The notes below the pieces were generated by a model. It was not told the origin of the DNA, did no database searches, and saw only the letters and a program-made list of their open reading frames with translations. The position numbers and the translations under genes were made by a program. A DNA stretch of 64,000 nucleotides from Taiwanofungus camphoratus (Eukaryota > Basidiomycota > Agaricomycetes > Polyporales > Taiwanofungaceae), in contig CP021231.1 in NCBI GenBank assembly GCA_003999685.1, positions 930,001-994,000 on the forward strand, written 5' to 3'. Shown piece after piece: positions 1 to 11,219 of the stretch; position 1 is the first letter of the stretch; the number at the start of each line of letters is the position of its first letter.

Positions 1-2272
1 GCCGGTTGCTATCAATCTGAAAGGGAAAGAGGGCATGAATTGACTGAACTGACCGAGTGCCATGCGGTCGCGACGACTTTCCGTATATGATCGTCTAGAG
101 CCTTATCGTCTTCGGGAGTATACTTGAGGTCGGGTTCATGTATTCCGATAGGATGCACTTCGGCATGGCAAAGCACTTCGCTGCCATCGGGGAACATCGG
201 ATGCAGTGGCAGACATTCACCACGGTAAGAAGGCATCCGACGCGCAAACTCACGACCACGTTTATAGCCCCACCTTAGGACGGAAAGGTCTTCAATACTA
301 ATAAAGAGATGAGTAACGTTGTTCAACAACCCTACAAGTCATGTGTTGGCGTACCGGCTGAGGTATCCAGGGTTAAAGTCCGGCGCTGCGTCGACGTCCT
401 CTGCAGATGTGATATGGACATGTCCAATAGATAGGGGATAATCAATATAATCTCCCATGCTGAAGTACTTCCTGGCAGGTACCGCCGAAGGATCTCCAAC
501 AAGCCTACCGGGATGGTATTAGTAGTGTATAGAAGGAATAAAAAGCACGATTCACAAAGCAAGAGGTCCCAACCACATCACCGGCTTATCAGGTGCGTGT
601 GCGAAACGCTCCATCCAAACCTGTTGGAAATCGGGTCCCAAAGCCTCGAGCTCTTCTGCAGAGGGGCGTATCCTGATACCGGCGTCCATACCACTTGAAT
701 ATCACGGAAATCAGACTTCTGTAAATTGCACCAGAAACGCGCTAACTTATGAGCCATAAGACCTGATCCGGTCTTGTCCCATTCTGAAGACCATTCTAGC
801 GAAAAGTTCGTAAGACATCGCAACGGCAATGTCCCTGTAATTTACTTGCTTTCAATCTCATCTTCATCGCCGCGAATTATGCCATCGAGAGTTTCCGCCT
901 CGTCACTGGCCAAGTACGGAGCAAATGTGGCTTGATGATCTACGCCCCTTTTTCAACCCAAGTTCTTAGAGCCGTAAGTCAAATCCTTTTTACCTTGGTA
1001 GTTCTCCCCTACACCAGGCAAATCGACAACAGCAGTGATGTTATTATTCCGCAGAACTAGTGACCCTCCAATACCAGATCGTTCCAGAATAGCGGGGGAA
1101 CCGAAGGCACCGGCGGATACCACCACCAACCGCCGCGCTCGAGCGACTCGTACTTTATGCTTTGCAGTTGGATGAAACCGAGAGTTGGGAACATACTCTA
1201 CACCAACGGCGCGCTTGCCCCTAAAGAGATCAGACGTCTGCTTAGTCATCTGTATTCATGGTGATTTGCCATTCTCGCGTACTCACTCGAATATGATCCG
1301 TTTCACCAAATAACCGGTTACGACATGCAAGTTCTTGTTATGATCTTGATTGTAGACGTAATAATGAGGCACATCTGAGCGTTTCCCTGTATCAGCATCA
1401 ATCCATCTGGGGAGAGGCGTATTGAGCGATGCTGATAGCATAGATCATAGAACTTCGTTTCGTGATCACGCACTTCTGCCACCTCTATGTACTCGTTGAA
1501 TACAAGATAACGAGGATGATCACGCGACTTACCCCATAAACGTTGCATTCCAGCAGCCCATTGGCATCATCGGTCATACCACGATCCTTGTCATACTGGG
1601 CTGCGACGTCAAGAAACTCCTTCCCGATATTGGTGAATGCTCCGCCATACGAGACCTTGAGAGGTCCGGAGTAACCATGTGTGACTTTCTCAGGTTGTAC
1701 CTGGTATGTCTCACTCTGTGCAGCATTTGAGTTTATGAGAGGACATGAATCAAGAGATACGAGCCTTGCGAAGAAAAGGAATGAGATCCTTGGAGCCCCA
1801 GCCCAGGTTCCCATGAACGGTTTCCCAATCGTCATAATCAGAGGCAGCAGCACGGGTGTACATGGCGACTTCGATCAAGAATCATGAAGGAGGACCAACA
1901 GACTGTAAGAGGCCAGGACTAACAATTGACACTGGAGCCTCCGCCTAAACACTGCCCGCAGGGGACAACTGGAGCACGGCCTCCGAGGTCTTTACTTTCC
2001 TGGCCAACATAGAACTTCACCGTAGTGCTATCTGGAAGAAGATGGCTCAAGTAGCGAGCTGGTTGGGTGTGTATCAAGCGATCCCTCGTGGGAGGCCCTG
2101 CCTCCATAACCAAAATCTTAAGGGATGCATCTGCGGCGGCTAGACGGCCAGCAATTATGCAGCCGCAGGTTCCGCCTACGACAGAAGAGAGTCAGGAATA
2201 CGAGGGGGATTAGGCAATGTAAAACATACCTCCAGCTACAATAATGTCGAACTCGGACTCGTCAAGAAACAT
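1..2272 (-). CDS. Alcohol oxidase-like GMC flavoenzyme (partial)
   Basis: FAD-dependent glucose-methanol-choline oxidoreductase of the methanol/alcohol oxidase group, which oxidises short alcohols to aldehyde and hydrogen peroxide, classically in peroxisomes. Exon 1 reads MFLDESEFDIIVAGG, the start of the FAD-binding Rossmann motif, then an intron, then GRLAAADASLKILVMEAGPP and the family signature PCGQCLGGGSSVN. Later exons give ETYQVQPEKVTHGYSGPLKV, RAVGVEYVPNSRF, a GAFGSPAILERSGIG segment (GMC signature 2 type), DHQATFAPYLASDEAETLDG, IRIRPSAEELEALGPDFQQV and, near the left edge, ARRMPSYRGECLPLHPMFP followed by TAWHS with the active-site histidine region. The order is collinear with full-length alcohol oxidases, and many short introns explain the broken frames. 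The C-terminus lies beyond base 1. The start is the ATG at 2272; a TATATAAA on this strand lies at 2335-2342. It is divergent from the peroxisomal malate dehydrogenase. Family assignment is firm; substrate is inferred. Confidence 0.88.
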
Positions 2273-2725
2273 CGAAAGGCCAAGGTATAGATAACAGTAC
2301 TGCCAATTAGCCCAGTACAATCAAAGCTGAGAGGTTTATATACCCCTCGTACCAGAAGGCCCATTGCTAGCGAAAAGAAGCTCAACCAGAAGTCATATAC
2401 GGTATGGGTCAGTCAGTAAGTACGACCCTATGATCGCGTGATAAACGTCTTCGGATACGTCTGGGCGCCAACTTGATAAGATAACTCATGTTACAGCTGT
2501 GACAAACCCGTGACACTGATCACGTGTGTACTAATGCACGCCCACAAGATACATCCCATTATGGAAGGTACCACGGGGTGCTCAACCGGGATTTCTGACC
2601 CCGTGTCCCGATTTATGTACACCCCTTACTGGGCGTCTTAGTACGGCTGCCGTATATAAAGACATCAAGTTGCACATTGAACAGTCTAAATCTATTGTCA
2701 GCTACACTTGATACAGTCATACACG
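2273..2725. promoter_or_regulatory. Shared divergent promoter with a TATA box on each strand
   Basis: A 453-base gap between two divergent starts. TATATAAA is seen on the minus strand at 2335-2342 (about 65 bases before the alcohol oxidase ATG) and on the plus strand at 2653-2660 (about 70 bases before the malate dehydrogenase ATG). Between them, 2548-2600 is an inverted copy of part of 16496-16576. Confidence 0.6.
2653..2660 (+). promoter_or_regulatory. TATA box of malate dehydrogenase
   Basis: TATATAAA, 66-73 bases upstream of the ATG at 2726; position is typical for a fungal TATA-driven promoter. Confidence 0.5.
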
Positions 2726-4216
2726 ATGGTCAAAGCAGTTGTTCTTGGAGCTGCAGGTACCATTACGCCTACGCGATCCCTTTTGATGTCTTTCTGATAA
2801 GTTCGACCAGGCGGAATCGGCCAACCTTTAGCTCTTCTCTTGAAAGGCAACCCGCTCATCAAAGAGGTGCAGCCGTTTCTTTAATCCATGATTCTCCTTC
2901 ACTGGATCCCAACAGCTTGCTTTGTACGATATCGTTAACACCCCCGGAGTCGCCGCGGATCTGTCGCACATCTCTACTCCAGCGAAAGTTCAAGGTTTCT
3001 TACCCCCAGATGACGGCCTAAAGAAGGCGTTAACTGGGGCTGATATTGTCGTTATCCCTGCGGGTGTACCGAGAAAGCCTGGTGTAGGTCGCGTTTGTCT
3101 TTACTTCTGTCTGATTTTGTGCTGAAGCTGTATGCGCAGATGACGAGGTCAGTTCATTATCTCATTGCAGTTCGTAAGCTGATGCCATTGCGTCTTTGAT
3201 CTCAGGGACGATCTATTCAAGGTAGGCATTTTGAGTTCTCACAAACTACAACGATTGATTTTTCTAGATCAATGCGGGCATCGTGCGTGACCTTGCGACT
3301 GGGATCGCTTCGGTTTCTCCGAAAGCGTTCGTACTCGTGATCTCGAATCCCGTAAACTCGACAGTCCCTATCGTTGCCGAAGTTCTCAAGAAGCATGGCG
3401 TTTTTGATCCTAAACGGTAGGTTCATCTCTAATTAGGTGGTTGCACAGATGATCATCGACCATTAGACTATTTGGTGTCACTACTTTGGATGTTGTGCGT
3501 GCGTCAACATTCGTATCTGAGGTCCTCGGGGACCTTTCTTTGGCACCATCAGTTACTGTCCCAGTTGTCGGCGGTCACAGCGGAGTGACTGTGAGTGGGC
3601 CCTACCGTCTTACCTTACATAGCTATAACCAGAAATTTCTACTTGCAGATTGTGCCTCTCCTATCTCAGTCGTCTCCTTCGTTACCAGCTGGGTTCGCCA
3701 AGTCTGATCTCGAAACCCTTACGAACCGGATTCAGTTTGGGGGGGACGAGGTGGTGAAAGCCAAGGACGGTGCTGGCTCTGCCACTCTTTCTATGGCGTA
3801 TGCGGGTGCCGAATTCACCAGTAAGATTTTGAAGGCATTGCAAGGGGAGAAGGGAGTCGTTGCGCCTAGCTATATCAATCTCGCCGCAGACAAGACAGGT
3901 GGCGATGCTGTGAAGAAAGACATCGGAAAGGATTTGGACTACTTTTCGGTTCCTGTTGAGCTCGGGGTATGTGCATACTGATTTCACCACCCAGTTATAT
4001 TCCCTGATCTCTCAAATCGTATGCAGCTCAATGGTGTTTCCAAAGTACATTCTCTTGGTCGGCTTTCAGAGTATGAGCAGACCCTTATAAAGGCTGCTTT
4101 GCCTGAATTGGCAGCTAACATTGACAAGGTATGTGTCTTGTTATTTGCAGAGGCTGATCAGTATTGAAGCAATGCATTATCAGGGTGTTTCGTTCATCGA
4201 ATCGTCTAAGCTCTAG
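2726..4216 (+). CDS. NAD malate dehydrogenase with C-terminal SKL (peroxisomal)
   Basis: Interconverts malate and oxaloacetate using NAD. The first exon reads [11 protein letters not shown] and is spliced to [18 protein letters not shown], giving the glycine-rich NAD site with no mitochondrial transit peptide in front. Next come [20 protein letters not shown], then [12 protein letters not shown] (mobile loop arginine), [37 protein letters not shown] (catalytic histidine), then [16 protein letters not shown]. The last exon, after an intron at about 4128-4185, reads [10 protein letters not shown] and stops. The terminal tripeptide SKL is the canonical PTS1 import signal, so a peroxisomal location is inferred. 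Length is about 335 residues, normal for the family. At least seven introns are needed. The pairing with a divergent alcohol oxidase fits peroxisomal metabolism, where this enzyme reoxidises or supplies NADH. Confidence 0.95.
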
Positions 4217-4819
4217 AAGCTGTTGTAATTAGATGTTGAAGTTGCTGAAAGCAAGAGAGGTGTAGTGAATAGCTAAGAGGAAATGTCTTACGGCGCTGTA
4301 GTTTGTGTCCGAATCTGTAAGAAGTCACGGACACGTTGAGGGACGTGAACCATTGTGCAATGGACGTAACTATGTAAACGACGCCGATACACATGTAGGT
4401 AGGTGGCTGTGGTCACCAAGCCCCCTCACTTTAACATTCAACGATTATACTCGATTACGTAAACGTAGAACGAGCTGCAGTGCAAAGCTGAGAGTTGTGG
4501 CGTCAAAGTGATGGTAGTCTTGCTACTGGATCGCTTTCACGGTGCCTAGCATTCCTTCATTGTTGACATCTTTCTGACGGAGGGTTCAGCAAAGTTGTCC
4601 GACTGTGCTGTTTGTGTTCTAAGATACTGAGTGTCTTGCTCGCCGGGGCCGTTTCCACTAGCGCCGCAATCGACCTCCAAAAGTGGGGCATCGCGAAACC
4701 ACCATTAGACAACACCTGCGAATTCTGCTACATTCAGCCCGCATCGTGTCCATTAGTTCTGTGGCTGGATGTCTTATTCATGTTCATGACCGGGGTCTTC
4801 CTCTGAAGCATTATTCACC
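4217..4819. other. Intergenic region
   Basis: About 600 bases between malate dehydrogenase and the RasGEF gene. There is a hydrophobic open frame at about 4612-4806 with no ATG start; I do not support it as a gene. No repeat or RNA gene recognised. Confidence 0.4.
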
Positions 4820-7800
4820 ATGGACTTGAACCTTTCCAAAGAACGCGATGATTCTGGCACCTCAGCACCTGCGATCTTTCATTCGTCTGCAACGCCTGCA
4901 GATTCGTCGGCTGTTCCGACGTCTATCCAAGTGCACGAATTGCTAGGGAGGGACTCGCCGTCATCTGCCGCAAGGTCTGAACCTCAATTTACGCCTCCTG
5001 CATTGTCCGAGCCGAGTACCGCCCAATTCCTTGCTTCCCATGCCGCTCACATACCACCTTCGGATCCGCTGCAAAGTTTGTACGCGACGGCAGAAGTACA
5101 CAAAGTGCAAGGCTCTTTCGGGTTCGATGTTCCCTTGCCATCCGAGGTCGCGACTGCTGACATCTCAATCGCGCGTGAGTAGATGAGGGCTATTGTGTTG
5201 CATAAGGGTCGAAATCTGATGTTTAAAACAGCTGACGGGAGGTTTGTCGAGACGTCTTCCGGTGCCGCAGCTCGAGAATTGAAAAGGCGCTACGACCAAT
5301 ACCTTGGCGTAGGCAGAGACGTGCGCTCACCCTATGCTATAACGGCGTTTGTCAATCAGCATGGTAAGCAGATGTATCGGGTTGGGTAAGTCGTGCTAGG
5401 TTTCGACGGTGTTAGAATTTGATCTGATGATGTTGAGACCGTGCAGACATCGAGACCTCTCTGCCCCCGCTGCTTCTGCAGAGGATGCTGAACAAAGAGC
5501 AAGCAAATCCCAAAGCTCGGGCCAAATATCTCAACAACCTCATCCTTATCCTCAGCAGATCAAGCGTCGTTCCAGGATGAGCGTGCATTCGTTCCTTCCA
5601 GCCTCTGTCTTCAACAAGAATGGTAGCACTTTTGCAACAACGACATCCAGTCATGACGGTAATCGCTCACCTCCGGTACGAAAGTTGAGGAAGACGCGTT
5701 CTATACCCAATATGTCGGGTAATGGATCCGATTCATCCTCCCGCCGCCCCGCTCCACAGGCTTCCTTGGCAGGTCGGCCCCATGCCCACAGTGTGTCAAG
5801 CGCTGATGCATTTCGTCCACCTTCAATCGCTGCTAATGATTCCGGCAAACCTTTGCAGAGAGACGTTTTTGCAGATGTGATGTCATGGCAGGACCTACCT
5901 ATTCCTCCGCCGGTCTCAAGTTCTGCATCTCTGTCAACGCGCAGCCTTCACCTTCCTAGAGATCACTCATCCAATCCACATGATTACGGCAAAGTCACAG
6001 ACACGATACCTCATCCTTTCGGACCTGGTGTTTCGTTTGATGCACCATCATGGCGTTCAGCAACACATATACCGCCTTCTCCAACATTACGGGAAATGCA
6101 TTCCTTCGAGTCTGGCCTTACTGCACGTGCGGATCCGCAATTGAAAGAGTCGAAGTCATCTTCTGGCGTTAGTTCACGTCAATCATCGCCCGACGAGCGA
6201 CAATGTGCAGATGACCGGCGATCATCAAAGTTTTCTACCACAACCACCTCTGCATCCATGAATGCAGGATACACACCACTGGCTGAGACTATCATGCATT
6301 CACCGTATTCGACCGACATCTTCGATGTGCTACAGACGTCGCGAGGCCTACCAGCACTAGACAAAATTGCCCAGTCATCAAACGAGAGGACCATCAAATT
6401 GTCATTGAAGGCAGATGAAAGCGCTGCCCCGCGCGATGACCCCCGCTTTGTCATATGGGGTGAGGTGGAGTCTTACGACTTTGACGAAGTGACACCAAGT
6501 AGCGTGACAGACCTTTCATCGACACACTCAGGCATCTCTCGCAGAAGGACTGCAACAGAGAGGAGTACCCCTGCTTCTAAGGTCTCTGCAGGAGAGGGGC
6601 CGAAGAAGATGTTGGTTGCCGCCACTATTGAACGGTGGATAGCGCAACTTACTAGCGAGCTGGATTATGACGAGTTACTGTTATTCTTCTTGACATACCG
6701 AACATATGTCTCCGCTGTGGACCTCGGGCACCTGCTAATTTGTAGATTCCATTGGGCGCTAGGGGAACCTACATCTTCACGGGATGAAATGGTCCGCCGA
6801 ATCGTTCGTGTCCGAACGTTCACGGCAATCCGATACTGGATCTTGACGTTCTTCGCCGTCGATTTTGTGCCGAATCGGGAACTTCGGCTGCTATTTGCAA
6901 ATTGGTTGAACACTCTCAGAAGGGACCCGATTCTGGAGAGGCATAAGGATGCTCTAGTACGATTACTTTTGGATACGTTTCCATCTGTTCTCTGACCAAC
7001 TTTCTCTAGAAAATCGTTCGGCAATTACGAAAGGTGGTCACAGACTGCCGAGATGCTCATCTCCGGAAAGGAAGGGGGACTACAAGACATTCAGTCGAAC
7101 AACCCGAATCGTCTGGAGCTCGACCTTCTGTTGAAGATTGTGGTGTTGAAACATCAAGACCGATGGTTCAGAACGACTCAGAAGATTCTGATATTGACCT
7201 AGATTTCGATGGTGGAGAACCTTTGAGTGAACAGAGTTTTGGCGTCAACGCATCCGCCTTCAACAGCCTCTCCTCTAATCCAGCTGATCTTGCGCTGTTG
7301 CGGCAACCGTTACATCTGGCATTTCTACAGTTTGGCAAACAAAACCCTACTTCTTTTCAGCCATCGGCTGTTTCGACTCCTATTCTTCTACCAATTCCCC
7401 ACAGCACATTTTCCCGGGTTTTAGTTAATACCATTGGTCGACTTGGACGATGGAAACGTGTTTTGAACTCTCGGTCGCCCGGACATAATCCTCTCAGTGC
7501 AGGTGTTGACGTCTCAGCTTTTGATGTGGAGGCCAACGAGACTGGAGATCTGTTATTGGTGCGTGGAGGGGTCGAACAATACCTCAAGATGGTTGAAAAC
7601 CACATGTCCCAAGTGGCTCTGGTCAGACAAGATTCCAGAGAGATAGCTCCCGCTGTTGCTCCACGAAGCTACGGTCAGATTACCACTGCTTCTATATCTA
7701 GTACACGCCCCGATTCGGTCATAAACGTAAATGCTGGCATACCTGTAGAGACAACCGTCAATGCCGAAGCAGGTTCAGTACATTTGTCCACCACAACGAA

Positions 7801-9900
7801 TGCTTCGGATATGTCGATGACATACCGCTCCTCTGTCTCCACGGCTCTGTCCGACTCAATCGAATCGCCTAGGACTCCAACCCTTGTCGAATCCAAATCT
7901 TTGCAGCCTGGCCGCCCATTAGAGGTCGTATCTATTGATGAATTAGACCTTTCCGACTTGTCATCCGATGAGGATTACCACTTATCCTCGCCTCCTGGCC
8001 TGAAGAAGCCTGCACGACGGCTACCGACTCGTCGCGACTTCGAATTTGTGCGCCATTCCACAGACAGTGTATCTTCGATGGGAATTAGAACCCATGATTC
8101 ATTGATGTCAGGCGATTCGAATTCTTCCGCCGGTGTTGAATTGGGAGGCACCATTCATCAATGGCAAATGAATGCATTGGTTGAGTCGTTGAGCGATGAA
8201 GAGGAAGTGGGGGATGTAGAAGCAGCCCTACGCCGACTCGAGGGACAAATCAGTCAAGACAAACAACGGGCAAAACAATCAAAGGTGGATAGATGGGTCC
8301 AGTCCATGCAAGACAGACAAGCTGCTGGACATTTCGGCCCCGGACGCTCACGCAGTTCATCCGACGAAGAGGATTACGGAGAAGTAGAATACATCCAACA
8401 GCAGTACAGTAACGATGACTATGAAAGCCAAGGTAGTCCTTCACAGGGCTCCTTTTCTCATCAAAGTCCCCGTAGTTCCATCGAGTCGGTGCTGTCCCCA
8501 TCAGCCACTGCAAACTGGGACTCGAAAACCTTGTCGATGATGGAAACTTCTGCCCCTCCTTCCTCAGACCCCAGCTCCGCAACCCTTGCACTTGGTTCAA
8601 AGCCCATCGCGGAAGACGCCGTGCCACTCGAGATACTACGTAGTAGGCTGTCTTCAAGTCTTTCGACGTCTCCTCAATCACCTAAAGCCAATGTGACCAG
8701 TCCTCTTCCAAGCGTCACTACCGCTCCATCGAATAGGCTCGTACCACGCGAGGACTTTAAATGGCATCGCTCGTTCATTATGAGTTACCGTGCGGAGACG
8801 TTAATGCAGCATTTCTCGATGATCGATCGTGAGCTATTCCTCAATATCAAATTTGAAGAATTAGTGTCGCCGTACTCGATGGGAACTGCCGAGGACGCCA
8901 ACATCCTTGACTGGGGCCAATTCTTGCGAGAGCGTGCGCGACTTAAGGCCGAAGGGCGAGAGGGACACAAAACAGGATCGATTACAGTGGTGCGCGGCCG
9001 ATTCAATTTGATTGCGAATTTTGTACTTTCGGAGATCGTGCTCACTCACCCTAATGAGCGTGCGGCTATCTATAGAAAATTCATAAGCCTGATTTGGGTA
9101 AGCATTTCTGTTTTGAGGCGGGTCGTCGTTTCTTACATTCCGGGTCATCCTATGATAGATAGCATACAAGACGAAGAACTTCAATACACTTATTGCCATA
9201 ATTGCTGGCTTGCGCAGTGAATGGGTTACAAAGGCCATGAAGCAGACGTCAGGTCGAGTGGGTCTACGGGAAAAGCGCGTTCTGAAAGATTTGACGGACT
9301 GGACATCGAGAGCGGGGCATTTCAAACTTATCCGGCAAACGGTTGAGGCATTGGCGGAAGCGAAGCCCATCCCTTTGAACACCCGTGACACGTCCAGCAT
9401 GAGCACGGATGGTCAATCGTCAACCACACGCAGTAGGGCTACGTCCGAATCCAAGCCACCGCCGCTTCCGGCATGTGTGCCTTTCTTTGGTAAGGAGCCT
9501 TGTTCCTCAACAGGCTGTGATGCTGAGACACGGATCACTAGGTGTCTATCTCTCGCAAATGCATCGCTACAGCAGCCTCCCCGACCTGATCGACCCAACA
9601 GCGCCCCACGAGCCGGTAGGCATTGACCCACTCTCGAACACGTTCGAGACGCCGGCGCACCCGGAGGTGTTCTCGATGCTGGCGCCGCTCCCCCCGTCTA
9701 TCCAGCTGGAGCCGCTGATCAACGTCCACAAGCAGCGGCTGATCGCGGGCGTCGTCAAGTCCCTCGTGGCGGGGCAGCACCTCGCGTCGCGCGTGCAGTA
9801 TCCGCTAGACAAGAAGCTCTTCCAGAAATGCCTCAAGCTGCGCGGGCTGGACGCGGACACGCTCCAGCGCGCGCTTGCGCTCTACTCTGATACTAAGTAA
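4820..9900 (+). CDS. Ras-family guanine nucleotide exchange factor, Lte1-like
   Basis: Activates a small GTPase by catalysing GDP release. The ATG at 4820 is in good context (CACCATGG). The protein of roughly 1,600 residues has: a Ser/Pro-rich N-terminus; a short conserved block (GRFVETSSGAAARELKRRY); a long disordered Ser-rich stretch; a RasGEF_N (REM) domain at 6600-7050 (KKMLVAATIERWIAQLTSEL, ELLLFFLTYRTYVSAVDLG); a disordered acidic/Ser linker of about 600 residues (7050-8750); and a C-terminal CDC25-type catalytic domain from 8790 (AETLMQHFSMIDRELFLNIK, RFNLIANFVLSEIVLTHPN, NFNTLIAIIAGLRSEWV, CVPFFG joined to VYLSQMHRYSSLPDLIDP). The introns I placed are about 5170-5231, 5389-5447, 6963-7011, 9100-9157 and 9491-9541; each restores the family frame. 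Sos and Cdc25 proteins have REM directly next to the catalytic domain; the wide separation resembles yeast Lte1, a mitotic-exit and polarity regulator. The GTPase partner is not shown by sequence. Confidence 0.9.
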
Positions 9901-10288
9901 GCTCGTAAATAATATTCGTCAAGAACTGTACTAGTTTCTCGCCTTCGCACGGGCTCCTCTGTTTTGCTGTTTGGGATATGTCAAGATGGGCGATGTTGTC
10001 GCTATGATGCTTATGATGACTAAGATTGCAGGTGGCTGTATGTTTTGCTCTCTAGCCCGTTGTACCAATGTTGTCTCGTTACATTATAGATTATAGGGTA
10101 AAGTTTGCCCATTATGTCACGATAATGAAAACATTCTACCATGTATCCAGACCCTCGATATGGGTTGTTCGCCACCATTCGCAGTGTTTCAGTACACTGG
10201 CTGTGCAAATTTGGATTTCGATTGTATAGCCAGCTGACTGTACATAACGTCCAACGATGAGTTTCGCTTTGGTTGGGAGGTTGTTTTG
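9901..10288. other. Convergent 3' intergenic region
   Basis: About 390 bases between the ends of the RasGEF gene and the minus-strand gene at 10289. AT-rich, no recognisable element. Confidence 0.4.
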
Positions 10289-10880
10289 CTAATCAGAGAA
10301 CATCCCGCCTTGTAGCGTTGTGCCGGTCTTTGAACCATTGACTACCCTCTTATGTCCAGCGCGCAAGCTGTCGATCTCTTGTCTCCAGTTTATGAACTTT
10401 TGCACGAGAGTTTGCACCTCGGGTGACGCGCCGACGCTGGACTCCTCGCACTGAATGGCGGAAATAACATTGGTCAGGGAGAGGTCCAGCTTGCCAAGTG
10501 CGTCGTCGAGGGCGTACGGGTTGCCGAGAGCATGCATGACCGACGGATCGTGCTCACCGCCTGTGCCGGGGACGGATTTCTGGGGCGCAGCTGATCGACG
10601 GTCAGTATGGGATCCATGAAGCAAGAGTAGATCTGTACACACCTTTTGGATCTGACTTGGGATATACCTGTGGATTACACGGTCAGTCTTGTCCAAATCG
10701 AGGATTTCACGATGAGCTCTTGCCTGTCCAGGATTCTCTCGAGATGGTGAAGGCGGAAATGCGGGGCTCGCTTGTCCGGGGAATTTTGCATCGGCTGGTG
10801 TCAATTGTAACGCATGTCTATAGCAGATCCGTCGTATGCAGAGACACAATTAGGCAGGACTTACCTTCTCCCAAAGACAT
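10289..10880 (-). CDS. Small conserved-looking protein of unknown function
   Basis: I do not recognise the family. Splicing three exons gives about 135 residues: MSLGEADAKFPGQASPAFPP, then a Pro/Ser stretch, REILDLDKTDR, then after an intron at about 10593-10643 APQKSVPGTGGEHDPSVMHA and a probable helical region LDDALGKLDLSLTNVISAIQ followed by VQTLVQKFINWRQEIDSLRA, ending GGMFSD. The start is the ATG at 10880, and the first intron begins five codons later with GTAAGT. The predicted product is soluble, with no signal peptide or membrane segment. The helical second half would suit a small subunit of a larger complex, but that is a guess from composition only. Confidence 0.7.
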
Positions 10881-11219
10881 GTTGAAGTGGCCGCTCGTTG
10901 TGAGACTTGGAAGGAAAGAATTCTGAATGTCTGGGTGTGGGTGTGTATGCGGTGACAATTGTTGCACCGCAGACTATGTTTGATGAAGTTGATGCATCTT
11001 ATAGCGGTGCTTATGCCACTCGGTGAACGTGACCGGTGGCCCTTTATGACGCGCCAGAGCGTTCAGTAGCAAGTGACGTCACGGTCACCACATAAGTACT
11101 TAGTATTGGTTTGAACGAGTTTTACTTTTTGGACGGTTTTTTATTGCATCTATTTTGTTTACATATACAACTGTACAACATACACTATTGCTAAACATGA
11201 ACATGGCACTGCCGGTGCA

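Noticed and set aside
4612-4806. Hydrophobic small open frame that looks like a signal peptide
   Set aside because: No ATG in frame and no extension with coding character.
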